Assembly: GCA_023662865.1 (NCBI GenBank)
Contig: JAMPIK010000018.1
Location: 1 to 43,461 of the forward strand
Direction: 5' to 3'
Origin: Prevotella sp.
Lineage (GTDB): Bacteria; Bacteroidota; Bacteroidia; Bacteroidales; Muribaculaceae
Length of the DNA: 43,461 bases
Positions within the stretch are counted from its first letter, which is position 1. The number at the start of each line of letters is the position of its first letter. Made by a program: the position numbers and the translations under genes. This document shows, piece after piece, positions 17,464-26,700 of this stretch. The notes beneath the pieces are model-generated. The model searched no databases and was not told where the DNA came from. It saw only the letters and a program-made list of their open reading frames with translations.

Positions 17464-18540
17464 ATGTCTGACAACAACAAGAAAAAAATAGTACTCAGTG
17501 GCATACGCGCCACAGGCAACTTGCATCTCGGCAACTATTACGGCGCTCTCAATAAGTTTGTGCGCATGCAAGACGATTACGATTGCCGCTTCTTCATAGC
17601 TGACCTTCACGCCCTTACCACCCACCCCGATCCGAAGATGCTTCACGAGAACGTGAAAAGTATCCTCGCGGAATATTTGGCTGCCGGGCTGGACCCCGAA
17701 AAGAATATCCTTTATGTGCAGAGCGATGTGCCGGAAATCTCCGAGATGTATCTGCTCATGAATATGCACGCCGGTATCGGGGAGCTTATGCGCACAGCTT
17801 CGTTCAAAGACAAGGCTCGCAAAGCATTGGGCATTTCAGTGAAAGCCGATGAAAGCGAGGAGGAAATTGAAAAGGAGATAATCGGCAATCAGAGCGGCAA
17901 GAGCGTAAATGCCGGTCTTCTCACCTACCCCACCCTCATGGCCGTGGATATCTTAATCCACAAAGCAGACTTCGTGCCGGTAGGCAAAGATCAGGAGCAA
18001 CACCTTGAGCTTACCCGCCGCTTCGGACGCCGCTTCAACTCTTTCTATAAAACCGATTATTTCCACGATGCGGTAAACTTCAACTTCGATGGCAAGCCGG
18101 TAAAAGTGCCCGGTCTTGACGGCTCCGGCAAAATGGGCAAGAGCGAGGGCAATTGCATTTACCTGATTGACGATGAAAAGACTCTTCGTAAGAAGGTGAT
18201 GCGCGCCGTGACCGATGCCGGCCCCACAGAGCCGAACTCTCCGGTGTCTGAGCCTATTGCCAACCTGTTCACTCTCATGGAATTGGTGAGCGAGCCCTCC
18301 ACTCTCGAGCATTTCAAACAAGCATATGCCGACTGCTCCATTCGCTACGGCGACCTCAAGAAGCAATTGGCCGAAGACATTCTGAAGGTGACTCTGCCCA
18401 TACGCGAGCGGATTCTTGACATCCGCGACAACGATGAATATATCAGCAAGGTAGTACGCCGCGGTGCCGAACAGGCACGCGACATCGCCTCAGACACGCT
18501 CCGCGATGTGCGCCAAATCATGGGTATCCGCAAGTTCTGA
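17464..18540 (+). CDS. trpS: Tryptophan--tRNA ligase
   Basis: Class I aminoacyl-tRNA synthetase that charges tRNA-Trp. In 358 residues the HIGH-type motif is GNLHLGNYYGAL near residue 20 and the KMSKS-type loop is KMGKSEGN near 225. The preceding VPVGKDQEQHLELTR stretch is the usual TrpRS tryptophan/ATP-site region. Length and ends are normal. It starts 11 bp after the SGNH hydrolase and ends 3 bp before the zinc-binding protein gene. No T-box or other leader is visible; as the third gene it relies on the yitT promoter. Confidence 0.97.
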   Translation: MSDNNKKKIVLSGIRATGNLHLGNYYGALNKFVRMQDDYDCRFFIADLHALTTHPDPKMLHENVKSILAEYLAAGLDPEKNILYVQSDVPEISEMYLLMNMHAGIGELMRTASFKDKARKALGISVKADESEEEIEKEIIGNQSGKSVNAGLLTYPTLMAVDILIHKADFVPVGKDQEQHLELTRRFGRRFNSFYKTDYFHDAVNFNFDGKPVKVPGLDGSGKMGKSEGNCIYLIDDEKTLRKKVMRAVTDAGPTEPNSPVSEPIANLFTLMELVSEPSTLEHFKQAYADCSIRYGDLKKQLAEDILKVTLPIRERILDIRDNDEYISKVVRRGAEQARDIASDTLRDVRQIMGIRKF

Positions 18541-18543
18541 AAA

Positions 18544-19434
18544 ATGTCATGGCGCGGTTTCTCATTGGGTCTTAGGGTGGCCTTGCTGCTTTGTGTGCTT
18601 TGTGGCGCATGCTCGAAAGAGACGCGCAACAAAGTGCTCACAGTGAGTGTACCATCCCAGAAATGGCTGTTGGACAGCATTGTAGGCGACCGTTACACCG
18701 TAATCACAATGCTTGGCGAAGATTCAAATCCCGAAACTTTCGAGCCCGGTATGCGTCAACTCATGTATCTGCAAGAGAGTGATGTTTTTTTCACAGTGGG
18801 AGCTTTGAGCTTCGAGCAAACCTTGATGCCCAAAATTCAAGACAATTTCCCGTATCTGCCCATAGTCAACACTTCGAAAGGCATTACCACCATGGAAGAT
18901 CAACACGCCATGAGTGCGCACCACGACCACACCCCGGAACATGAGCACAGTTTTGACCCACATATTTGGACCTCCCTGCCCAACGCTCGCATTATGGCCA
19001 AGAATATGTACGAGAAAGTAGTGGAACTTGACCCCTCGGGAAAAGATTATTACACGACACGTTATCTCGACCTTGACACCCGGCTCTCCGCCTTGAACGA
19101 CTCGGTGGCTCTTGCTCTTGCACCGCTTGCCGGCTCATCGTTTGTGATTTGGCACCCCTCGCTCAGCTATTTTGCACGCGACTACAAGCTCAAACAGATT
19201 GGGCTTGAAACCACCGGCAAAGAGACCTCTGTGGTGCAGTACCGCGACCGCATCAATCGTGCACGTCGAGCCGGCACATCGGTATTCTTCACTCAGACAG
19301 AGTTTGACACACGCCAAGCCGATGCACTAGCTTCAGAGTTAGGCATACCTACTGTTAAAATTTCACTTATGCAGCCCGATATAGCTGCACAGATTCGCAC
19401 ACTTGCCCATGAACTCACACTCGCCCGTCATTGA
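18544..19434 (+). CDS. znuA: Zinc/metal ABC transporter substrate-binding lipoprotein (ZnuA-like)
   Basis: 296 residues, lipoprotein signal with VLCGACSK (Cys23). This is a cluster A-1 metal-binding protein that would capture Zn2+ (or Mn2+) in the periplasm. The His-rich loop HHDHTPEHEH near residue 120 is typical of zinc rather than manganese proteins. Of the usual ligands, DPHIW and WHPSLSYFARDY supply His, and TEFDTR the final acidic group. The first family His (usually in a dPHxyxP context) is replaced: here the segment is NPETFEP. The gene starts 3 bp after trpS and overlaps the ATPase gene by 26 bp, so the pair is translationally coupled. Confidence 0.88.
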   Translation: MSWRGFSLGLRVALLLCVLCGACSKETRNKVLTVSVPSQKWLLDSIVGDRYTVITMLGEDSNPETFEPGMRQLMYLQESDVFFTVGALSFEQTLMPKIQDNFPYLPIVNTSKGITTMEDQHAMSAHHDHTPEHEHSFDPHIWTSLPNARIMAKNMYEKVVELDPSGKDYYTTRYLDLDTRLSALNDSVALALAPLAGSSFVIWHPSLSYFARDYKLKQIGLETTGKETSVVQYRDRINRARRAGTSVFFTQTEFDTRQADALASELGIPTVKISLMQPDIAAQIRTLAHELTLARH

Positions 19435-20119
19435 GCTGCATAATGTGAGTGTAAGCTACGACAGCCGCCGACCGGCTGCCCTCTCCGATGTTAACCTCAC
19501 CATAAACCGTGGTGACTTCCTTGCCATATCCGGCCCGAACGGAGGCGGCAAAACCACCATGCTCCGAGTGATACTGCGCCTGCTTAAGCCCACTTCGGGA
19601 AGTGTGAAATACTTTGACAAGTCCGGGCACACGGTTAAGCGTTTGCAAATCGGCTATCTGCCTCAAAAAAGCGCGGTCGACACTCGCTTCCCCATCACTG
19701 TGCGAGATGTAATCCTCTCCGGGTTGCTCACCAAACTGTGGAGCAGACCCTCACACTCCGACCTCAAGCGACTCGAAGAAGTGGTTAATCTCACCGGTAC
19801 AAGCGGTTTCCTCACCCAAAGTATAGACACCCTCTCCGGCGGACAACTGCAACGCACTCTGCTTGCCAGAGCTATAATATCCCAACCCGAGGTGCTCGTG
19901 CTCGATGAGCCTCTCTCATATGTTGACAAGCGGTTTGAGCAGCAGATTTACGGCATAGTGGAAGAACTGGCAAAAACAGCAACCATTATTTTGGTAAGCC
20001 ACGAGATGTCCATCATCTCCGGCATGGCCAACCGACACATCATAGTAGAGCGCACGCTGCACCAATGCCACGCCCTGCACCACTACATCCCCGGCTCCAC
20101 CGACTGCGACCTCCTCTAA
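19409..20119 (+). CDS. znuC: Zinc-type ABC transporter ATP-binding protein (ZnuC-like)
   Basis: 236-residue ABC ATPase powering metal import. Walker [11 protein letters not shown]-loop in [10 protein letters not shown], signature LSGGQLQR, Walker B VLVLDEPL followed by a switch His in LVSHEMS: all catalytic motifs are intact. I take the ATG at 19409; an upstream TTG at 19403 is in frame. It overlaps the binding-protein gene by 26 bp. The permease expected next (znuB) is absent: after the stop there are 334 bp of noncoding DNA and then an unrelated leftward gene. The permease must be encoded elsewhere, or the system is incomplete. Confidence 0.87.
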   Translation: MNSHSPVIELHNVSVSYDSRRPAALSDVNLTINRGDFLAISGPNGGGKTTMLRVILRLLKPTSGSVKYFDKSGHTVKRLQIGYLPQKSAVDTRFPITVRDVILSGLLTKLWSRPSHSDLKRLEEVVNLTGTSGFLTQSIDTLSGGQLQRTLLARAIISQPEVLVLDEPLSYVDKRFEQQIYGIVEELAKTATIILVSHEMSIISGMANRHIIVERTLHQCHALHHYIPGSTDCDLL

Positions 20120-20453
20120 TCCCTCCCCACGGCGATGCGTAAGCCAAGGCGCGTGAAACTCGCCGACTTACTTTGATTATATATACACCTATGAATTAGC
20201 AAGTTGGGCGAGACCCGAATAGACAACAAGCTCCAGCCTCACGGTTGGAGCTTGCCTTAAACTATCAACTTTTCGAGTTGGTCTCACACGGAGTTCGGCC
20301 AACTCTACTTTTATGAGAAAATCACCTATCTATTATCATCGGTTAAATTGGTAAACTTATATCTTTGACAGGCTCGGAAGCCTGTATATTTCACCTTTTT
20401 ATATGGCGTAGTCACAACCGCCATGTGTTTCTTACAGCTGCAATGCAAACCGA
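20120..20453. other. Hairpin-rich noncoding region after znuC
   Basis: No gene is supported in this 334-bp stretch. It contains several stems: 20139-20171 (nested gtaag/cttac and ggcg/cgcc), 20227-20254 (12 bp with a tcac loop), 20276-20312 area (gagttgg/ccaactc), 20368-20385 (7 bp, loop cgga) and 20403-20424 (6 bp). One or two should act as terminators for the rightward operon and for the leftward Spy-like gene, but none is followed by a clean U-run. A TATCTTTG box (20360-20367) is on the plus strand without a proper -33. It may include a small RNA. Confidence 0.35.
20227..20254 (+). terminator. Candidate terminator hairpin for the yitT-znuC operon
   Basis: 12-bp stem (20227-20238 with 20243-20254, one G-U pair) and a 4-nt tcac loop, 108 bp past the znuC stop. 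It is strong as a hairpin but is followed by ccttaaac rather than a U-run. Confidence 0.4.
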
Positions 20454-21008
20454 TTAAAGGCCGGGAGCGGGCAAACTGTCACCGCGATTAGCGGATACCG
20501 GTTTGCAGGAGGGCTTGCCGTCATGCTTGTTGTGGCGTTTGCCGCCGGGCTTATTGTTGCCATTGCCGGGCTTTACTCCTTTCGGCTTACCGCGACCATC
20601 GCGAACTTTCTCTTTCATAACCTCTTGATTGGCTTTGAATTGAGCATACTGCGCGGGGGTCAGAATTTTCTGTATCTCCTGGTCTCGTTTTTCCATTTTT
20701 GCCTTGCGCTCCTTTTCCATTTTTTCTTTGGCTTTGGTGCGCTCCTCAGCATCTTTGGCTTTCAGCTTTTCAAGCTTGGCCTTCTGGTCTGCCGTAAGTT
20801 CAATGCCCTTGAAGGGATCCGGCTTGCCGGGACGTACGGGTTGGAAATTCTCGTCAAGCTTGCAGTCTTGCTTGTGGCATTTTGTGTCTTCTTTGCACAC
20901 TTTTTCCGAAGCTTTGAGTTCCTTGTCAAACTTACGATTCTCTTGTGCTGAGATATTCAAACTCAGGGATGCGGCGATTACTGCGATTGCAAATATTTTC
21001 TTAAACAT
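20454..21008 (-). CDS. Exported Spy/DUF4890-like charged helical protein
   Basis: 184 residues. I place the start at 21008 (MFKKIFAIAVIAA), which gives a clean signal peptide ending near ISAQ; the frame runs 12 codons further up. The mature part has four early cysteines (VCKED, KCHKQDCK), then two motifs of the LTxxQ type, LTADQKAKLEKLKAKD and ILTPAQYAQF, connected by a Lys/Glu-rich coiled helix. This is the layout of Spy/CpxP-like periplasmic chaperones and the Bacteroidetes DUF4890 proteins. The C-terminal 50 residues are Gly/Lys/Pro-rich and probably disordered. It may bind unfolded proteins or metals in the periplasm (inference). It is monocistronic. Confidence 0.7.
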   Translation of the reverse strand: MFKKIFAIAVIAASLSLNISAQENRKFDKELKASEKVCKEDTKCHKQDCKLDENFQPVRPGKPDPFKGIELTADQKAKLEKLKAKDAEERTKAKEKMEKERKAKMEKRDQEIQKILTPAQYAQFKANQEVMKEKVRDGRGKPKGVKPGNGNNKPGGKRHNKHDGKPSCKPVSANRGDSLPAPGL

Positions 21009-21214
21009 ATCTTTTTCGGATTTTATGGTGAGATTGGCTCTCACACGTTAATATTAAGTTGAGTACTGCGCTGTATCTCAGAAGCCGTGCTTTTGCGTGG
21101 CTTACGATACTATGACCACAGGTTCGCCAATCGGTTTAAATTGCCGATAAATATTTAACGCTTTTTAATATTTGATATGTTTATGTAAAAAAGTGTATAC
21201 GCAAGGCGATGTCA

Positions 21215-21652
21215 TCAATCTTCATCATCGTCATCATCGTCCCAATCGAGAAAGAAATTGTCGGCTGTATAACTTGCTTCTTTGAACGAGGCCATCTCTC
21301 TGGCATCTCGTTTGGTGGGGCGTCCAAGCCCCTTGCGACGGTCTACGAAGCCGGAGATGCGTGTCATCTCAAGCAGTTCGTATTGAGTCGGAGGAGTGAG
21401 GTTTTCCAGATAGTCCGGCACAAGCTTTGCTCCGAGGCGTCCGGGCGGTATAGCCAGTACCTTAAAAGTATATGTAATCGGAGGTTTCCGCACATCGATT
21501 ATGTCGCCGACTTTAATATTTCGCGAAGGTTTCACTATTGTGCCTCCCATGCTAACTCTGCCTTTCTTGCAAGCATCGGTTGCAATGGTGCGCGTTTTAA
21601 ACACTCGCATAGCCCAAAGCCATTTGTCAATACGCTCTTCGGTTTTGGGCAT
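21215..21652 (-). CDS. hslR: S4-domain RNA-binding protein, Hsp15-like
   Basis: 145 residues. An N-terminal S4 domain (EERIDKWLWAMRVFKTRTIA, then CKKGRVSMGG) matches heat-shock protein Hsp15, which binds stalled 50S subunits carrying peptidyl-tRNA and aids recycling. A basic stretch (DRRKGLGRPTKRDAREM) follows, and the protein ends in a run of acidic residues DWDDDDDDED, which is unusual but seen in low-complexity tails. It starts 4 bp after pth, whose product also rescues peptidyl-tRNA: a functional pair in one operon. Confidence 0.85.
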   Translation of the reverse strand: MPKTEERIDKWLWAMRVFKTRTIATDACKKGRVSMGGTIVKPSRNIKVGDIIDVRKPPITYTFKVLAIPPGRLGAKLVPDYLENLTPPTQYELLEMTRISGFVDRRKGLGRPTKRDAREMASFKEASYTADNFFLDWDDDDDDED

Positions 21653-21656
21653 GGGG

Positions 21657-22220
21657 CTATTTATTATTGAAGTGAGTCATGGTGAAAGCCAATCCGCTCA
21701 GGCAATAAGACTTGACCGCATCTGCCGCCACCTCTATACGAGGCGGAAGCTCGGCAAGCTGCTCCGGTGGAAATTTGCCTAACACATAATCAATCTGTGC
21801 GCCACGCGCAAAGTCGTTGCCAATACCAAAGCGCAGACGTGCGTAATTCTGATTACCCAACTCGGCGGCTATATTCTTCAGCCCGTTGTGTCCGGCATCA
21901 GAGCTGTTACCGCGCAGACGAATTGCTCCGAAAGGTAAAGCCAAGTCATCTACAATCACAAGCAGATTCTGCAAGGGCAGTTTCTCCTTGTTCATCCAAT
22001 AACGTACTGCCACACCGCTCAAATTCATGAATGTGGAGGGTTTCAACACCATCAGTTGTTTGTTTTTCACTCGGAAACGAGCCATGTCTCCATACCGACA
22101 AGACTCAAACGCCACTCCGGCATCCGAGGCAAGACGTTCGGCCACCATAAACCCTATGTTATGGCGTGTGCCTACATATTCAGGTCCGATATTTCCGAGT
22201 CCGACTATCAGGTATTTCAT
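21657..22220 (-). CDS. pth: Peptidyl-tRNA hydrolase
   Basis: Releases peptides from prematurely dissociated peptidyl-tRNA. With the Met at 22220 the protein has 187 residues and begins [15 protein letters not shown], the family's standard start; the frame extends 23 codons upstream with no conserved content. The catalytic His is in TRHNIGF; Asn and Asp residues sit in PSTFMNLSG and [18 protein letters not shown] follows. All key residues are present. It is followed after 4 bp by hslR. rplY lies upstream on the same strand but is separated by a hairpin terminator; an rplY-pth-hslR order is a common bacterial arrangement. Confidence 0.95.
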   Translation of the reverse strand: MKYLIVGLGNIGPEYVGTRHNIGFMVAERLASDAGVAFESCRYGDMARFRVKNKQLMVLKPSTFMNLSGVAVRYWMNKEKLPLQNLLVIVDDLALPFGAIRLRGNSSDAGHNGLKNIAAELGNQNYARLRFGIGNDFARGAQIDYVLGKFPPEQLAELPPRIEVAADAVKSYCLSGLAFTMTHFNNK

Positions 22221-22300
22221 ATCCGACAACAGCGCGGCCGCTTTCTTGGCACGACCGGCAAACATTCGTGAAATTGCTTTTGGTATCAAGATAAAATAAT

Positions 22301-22336
22301 TGATATGTCAAGACCCGATGAGGCCTTGACATATCA
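22301..22336 (-). terminator. Terminator between rplY and pth
   Basis: Perfect 12-bp stem (22301-22312 with 22325-22336, tgatatgtcaag) with a 12-nt loop, 14 bp beyond the rplY stop. On the minus strand it is followed by an A/T-rich aattatttta tract. It likely ends or attenuates rplY transcription before pth. Confidence 0.65.
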
Positions 22337-22349
22337 TATATTTATATTA

Positions 22350-22997
22350 TTACTCGGCTTTGGCAGCAGCACCGCGAGCGGCACGAGTGAGCTGAACGGC
22401 GCAAACTACCGCGTTCTTGGCGTTCATAAGCTCAAGGCCTTCGAAGTGGAGGTCGCCTACTGCCATTGACTTACCCAGACCGAGGTTGTCTACGTTAACC
22501 ACCAGACGCTCGGGAATCTGACCTACACAAGCTTTCACTTTGAGCTTACGCATTGACAGAGTGAGCTTACCACCGGCTTTCACACCTTCGGCGTGGCCTT
22601 CAATCTGTACGGGTACTTCCATAACAATGGGCTTGTCGGGAGTTACCTCAAGGAAGTCAATGTGCAGAACAGTATCTTTTACGGGCTGGAACTGGATTTC
22701 TTTCATTACGGCCACGCGTTTGTCGCCATCGATGTTCATCTCAATCTCGAAAATGTCGGGAGTATAGATGAGCTTGCGAACATCTTCGTTCTTAACAATA
22801 ATGTCGGTAGTGATGATACCGCGCTTCTCATCTATGGGAGCTACTTTCTCACCGGGTTTGAGTGTGCCGGTAAAGGGAAGTTCCACGATTTTGCCGCCAT
22901 TGAGTACTGCGGGGATGCAGCCGGCAGCACGAAGAGCCTTAGTGGCTTTCTTGCCAAGCTCCACACGGGGAGTGGCGTTGAGCTGAAATTTCTTCAT
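22350..22997 (-). CDS. rplY: 50S ribosomal protein L25/general stress protein Ctc
   Basis: 215 residues, the long CTC-type L25. It binds 5S rRNA in the central protuberance. The N-terminal L25 domain begins FQLNATPRVELGKKATKALR; the beta-rich TL5/CTC C-terminal domain includes HIDFLEVTPDKPIVMEVPV. A short Ala/Lys tail ends the protein. A full consensus promoter lies about 180 bp upstream (23180-23210), giving an unusually long leader with hairpins that could bind L25 or otherwise regulate it (inference). Confidence 0.95.
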   Translation of the reverse strand: MKKFQLNATPRVELGKKATKALRAAGCIPAVLNGGKIVELPFTGTLKPGEKVAPIDEKRGIITTDIIVKNEDVRKLIYTPDIFEIEMNIDGDKRVAVMKEIQFQPVKDTVLHIDFLEVTPDKPIVMEVPVQIEGHAEGVKAGGKLTLSMRKLKVKACVGQIPERLVVNVDNLGLGKSMAVGDLHFEGLELMNAKNAVVCAVQLTRAARGAAAKAE

Positions 22998-23175
22998 TTG
23001 GTTGAAAAAAAATTGAGTGTTACTAAAAATAAGTTGTTTGCGTTTTGGGTCAGACGCACCCTGCCGCGGACTTCCATGCGGAAGCTACCCGGAGCCGGCA
23101 ACATATTTCCCATCACACGGCACTGCACCCCTCACCTCTGCACACACAGCTGCAAAAGAAGCAGTGCCTTTTGCG
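22998..23175 (-). promoter_or_regulatory. Long structured 5' leader of rplY
   Basis: From the predicted transcription start (about 23175) to the rplY ATG there are about 177 nt without an ORF. A hairpin is visible at cttcc-gcat-ggaag. Near the 5' end, sequence 23161-23168 can pair either within the hairpin region 23147-23179 or with 23119-23126 (8-bp ggcactgc/gcagtgcc), giving alternative structures. Ribosomal protein genes often carry autoregulatory leaders; whether this is one is not known. Confidence 0.4.
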
Positions 23176-23179
23176 GCTG

Positions 23180-23210
23180 CAAAATTACTAAAAATTTTTC
23201 AAACGGCAAA
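23180..23210 (-). promoter_or_regulatory. rplY: Consensus promoter of rplY
   Basis: On the minus strand: TTTG (23210-23207), 19-nt spacer, TAATTTTG (23187-23180). A perfect Bacteroidetes match, and the best upstream of rplY. Confidence 0.75.
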
Positions 23211-23290
23211 TATGCCGCGCAGCATTTACATTTTTTCTCGCGTGTTCAGACATGGCTGTTTATTGATTTTTTGCTGTGCGGAGGATTTTG

Positions 23291-23298
23291 TAATTTTG
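23291..23298 (+). promoter_or_regulatory. -7 box for the DUF486 gene
   Basis: TAATTTTG, 24 nt before the ATG at 23322. A TTTG at 23270-23273 gives a 17-nt spacer, slightly short. Confidence 0.5.
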
Positions 23299-23321
23299 TG
23301 TCGTAATTTTTTCTGAAACAT

Positions 23322-23702
23322 ATGAACCCGACTATTCTCACTGTTTTGCTGCTGGTTGTCAGCAATGTGTTTATGACTTTTGCCTGGTACGGACATCTCA
23401 AACTTCAGAGTAGCGGTATCAGTGCCAATTGGCCCTTATATGTTGTAATCCTTATATCCTGGGGCATTGCTCTGTTGGAGTATTGCTTTCAGGTGCCGGC
23501 AAACCGTATGGGGTATGAGGGTAACGGCGGACCGTATTCGCTCATGCAGCTCAAGGTGATGCAAGAGGTTATAACACTGGTGGTGTTTGTTGTCTTTTCG
23601 CTGATTGCGTTCAGCGACTTTCATTTACGCTGGAACCATATAGTTGCCGCATTGTTGCTTATCGCATCAGTGTATTTCGTATTCCTGCCTGAAGGCAAGT
23701 AG
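23322..23702 (+). CDS. DUF486 (DMT superfamily-like) small membrane protein
   Basis: 126 residues with four hydrophobic helices: LTVLLLVVSNVFMTFAWYGH, LYVVILISWGIALLEYCFQV, a third around VITLVVFVVFSLIAF, and a fourth AALLLIASVYFVFL at the end. The FAWYGHLK and CFQVPANRMGY motifs are typical of DUF486. The family belongs to the drug/metabolite transporter clan but has no assigned substrate. It stands alone, convergent with the AddB-like gene (4 bp between stops). Confidence 0.85.
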   Translation: MNPTILTVLLLVVSNVFMTFAWYGHLKLQSSGISANWPLYVVILISWGIALLEYCFQVPANRMGYEGNGGPYSLMQLKVMQEVITLVVFVVFSLIAFSDFHLRWNHIVAALLLIASVYFVFLPEGK

Positions 23703-23706
23703 TCGG

Positions 23707-26700
23707 TTACTTGCTTGTGCAAAGCCCGGCGTACGGACAATACATACACGGAGCGTGGTGATTGGGATTGAGGTCGGGCATTCCGGCGGGGGGCGCAAAG
23801 GGGGTGTCTTTGTCGAACAGTTCGCTTAATTTTTCATTCAACCACTGTTTGAACTCGGGCATATATGGCAGGTGAGAGAGTACCGGTTTGTCCTTTTGTT
23901 TTACAAAGGTTTCGAAATCCATACGCGGCAGAGCACGTGTCTTGTAGATTGATAGCGCAATCTCCTCACCCGGCTCTTGGCAATATTGCTCGGAGTAGAG
24001 CATGGCATAGAGCATCAGCTGGAAGATGGCACGCGGCGCATCTTTGGGAGCAAACATCTTCTCCACCTTGTCGAACGACACTTCATCGGACCCCGTCTTA
24101 TAGTCTACGATGCGCAACCGCCGTTCCCCTCCCGGCATATTAACTCTGTCGAGGCGGTCAATAATCATTGTCATGTTTACTTGCCGATTTTCGTCAAATT
24201 GGTATACCGCCGGCAATTTCAGCTCAGACGCCACATACTCGAAAGGAGCAAGCTTCAGGTCAGCATCCAGGCACCATTGGATTTGCAGTTCGAGCATTTC
24301 CAGTGTGATGAGTGCATCGCCCGGCAAGGGGGCATCGGCCGGCGCGTTCTCCATGTAATTTTTGCGTATCATGGATATTGCCAATGCTTGGATATTTTCA
24401 TATTCACCTATTGATGCTCCTTGCTTCCACGCCTGAATCATCTCTGCCGTAATGACAGAGGTGTGCGTATTGTTGTCGGTCACGGATTTGTAAATGTAAT
24501 CCAGACTTTCATGCAGCACATTGCCGATTACGATAGCGCCCATAAAGTCGTCCGGCTGTTCGTCCACCTTCATTTTTCTGATATATGAAAAGTAGAATTT
24601 CATCGGACACGCGAGATATTCCTTCAACGAGGAAGCCGACAGGCGTTTGTCGGAAGTCGGATTCAAATATTTGTTAAGAAACTCCATTACCGACTTTGAC
24701 TTGGGAATTGCAAGGCTATCCTTGACAGTTTCCGCATTAAGCAAAAATCGCGCGGAGGTTTTCTTGATATTGTGTCCGTTAGCCAACAGATAACGCAATT
24801 GGAGCAGGTATCGCGATGGGTCACCGCTTTTGAGCCCCCCCTGAGAAGCGTCATACAGCAGATACACCTCTTTGGCGCGAGCTAAGAGGCGGTAAAAATG
24901 GTAGGCATATATTTCTTCCTGAAAACGCGTGGTGGCTATACCGTAACCTATACGAAGAGAATCGGGTATAAAGGTGCGGGCTTTCAGCCGACGAGGGAAG
25001 ATGCGTTCATTCATTGAGGGGATAATCAAGTAGTCGAAATCCAAAGCACGGGTTTCAAGCATACCCATAATCTGCAACCCGGTGAGCGGTTCGCCCTGCA
25101 TTGACAATGTGTCATTTGCCAACACACGGCAAGCCATGAAGAGGGCAGTCTTCGGGCTCATCTTGAGATTGTATTCCGCACACAAAGCGGCAAACTCTTC
25201 AAATTCTTTGAGGTAATGGTCAATGTTGGCCGTTTCAAGCGATGCTTCCGAAGCATTGGCCGCTTCGGTTGGAGTTTCGGGCATGAGTTTTTCGCGAATT
25301 TTTGTCAGCAGATTGCAAATTTGCCGGATTGTCTCTGCCGGGGTATCCGTGTTCGGAAGGGGCGCAAACAGTGTATTTATAATCTCCGAATATTCCGATT
25401 TTTGTTCCGCAGAGAGTGCATTAAGCATATCTTCAACGCTGATGAAATACAATCGGGATTGAAGCAGGTAGCCATGTATGAGGTTGGCGATATCATGCCC
25501 CAAAAGTATCCGAACCAAGGGGTGACTCAAAAGAGACGTGACATCTTTGTGGTAATAGGTAGTGCACCCTTGGCGTTTGCGCGCCTTGGTGTACATCAAG
25601 CGCAAAATGCCGGTAAACGAGGCTACTGAAGTATGGCGTAGCGGATAACCCATTGTCAGGTTAACCTTTTCAGCCACATTGGCCGGAACGGAGTGGAACA
25701 CCGGGAACAGCAGCCCTTCGTCCGGGAGAACCACCGCCACACGCGCCGGATCAATATATGGCTCACCATGCCCATGGATAATACCTTTGAGCAATTGGGT
25801 GATTACCTTGGCTTGCGCTACATTCCCCGGGCATGCTATTTCCTCAATTCTTTCCGGGAACGTTTGCGCATCGGCATATTTATCCATGTTTTTCACCGAG
25901 CAGGGAAAGTCGGCGGCATTACGGCGCAAGAAGCGTGCGGCCTCTACCGGTGAATGTTTGGCAAGCGCGGGGCCTGGAGTATCCCAAAAGAAATCGGCAA
26001 GCGAGTTGCCGTCGGGAGCAGTTTGTTGTTGAACGGCTTTGAACAGTGCGCGTTCGGCAGTACTCAAAGCATTGAAGCCCACATACACTACCCGCTGGGT
26101 ATTCTTGAATTTGTATTTGCCGTCCTCAATATTACGTGTCGCCTCCTGAAAGGCCATGCCCGGATATGATATTTGTTTTTCCCTAAGTAACTGTTTGCAG
26201 GCAAGATACAAGGGGGCGAGTTTCTCCCACAGACTTAGAAAATGCTGTTGCATTTCTCCTTGCTTGTGCAGGTGCTTCCAAAAGCGTTCCACTTCCAAAC
26301 CTATATTGCTTACCCCGAAATATTTTTCAATTGTCTTTTTTTGCTCCTCGCTCAAATAGTCTGTTGCTATATCGTTGATGTCAGCGAGATTTTTATACAG
26401 AGCATCGGCATCCACGCAATACATATCCACATCGTTGAAGTCGGCTATTACAGTCTCGCCCCAGCTGCGGAAATTGTCAAAGTCTTCGGCGGTGAAAGCC
26501 TCGCCGGGTGCATACAATGCATGGTGGACACTATACAGAGAAAATAGAAGTTGCAGGCGAGTGGCGGGCTTCAAGCCGGAAATGTGCGCCGTATGATCCG
26601 AAATGGTTATAATTTTCGGCAACTCGCCATACCCCGGCAACCGGCCGATACGGTCGGAAATCACTTGTTCAAAGTATTTACGCATGTATGTGACGCCGCG

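Noticed and set aside
21060..21200. tRNA-like hairpin upstream of the Spy-like gene (8-bp stem near 21083-21102)
   Set aside because: A single stem with a tttt loop; no T-loop, anticodon arm or acceptor stem.
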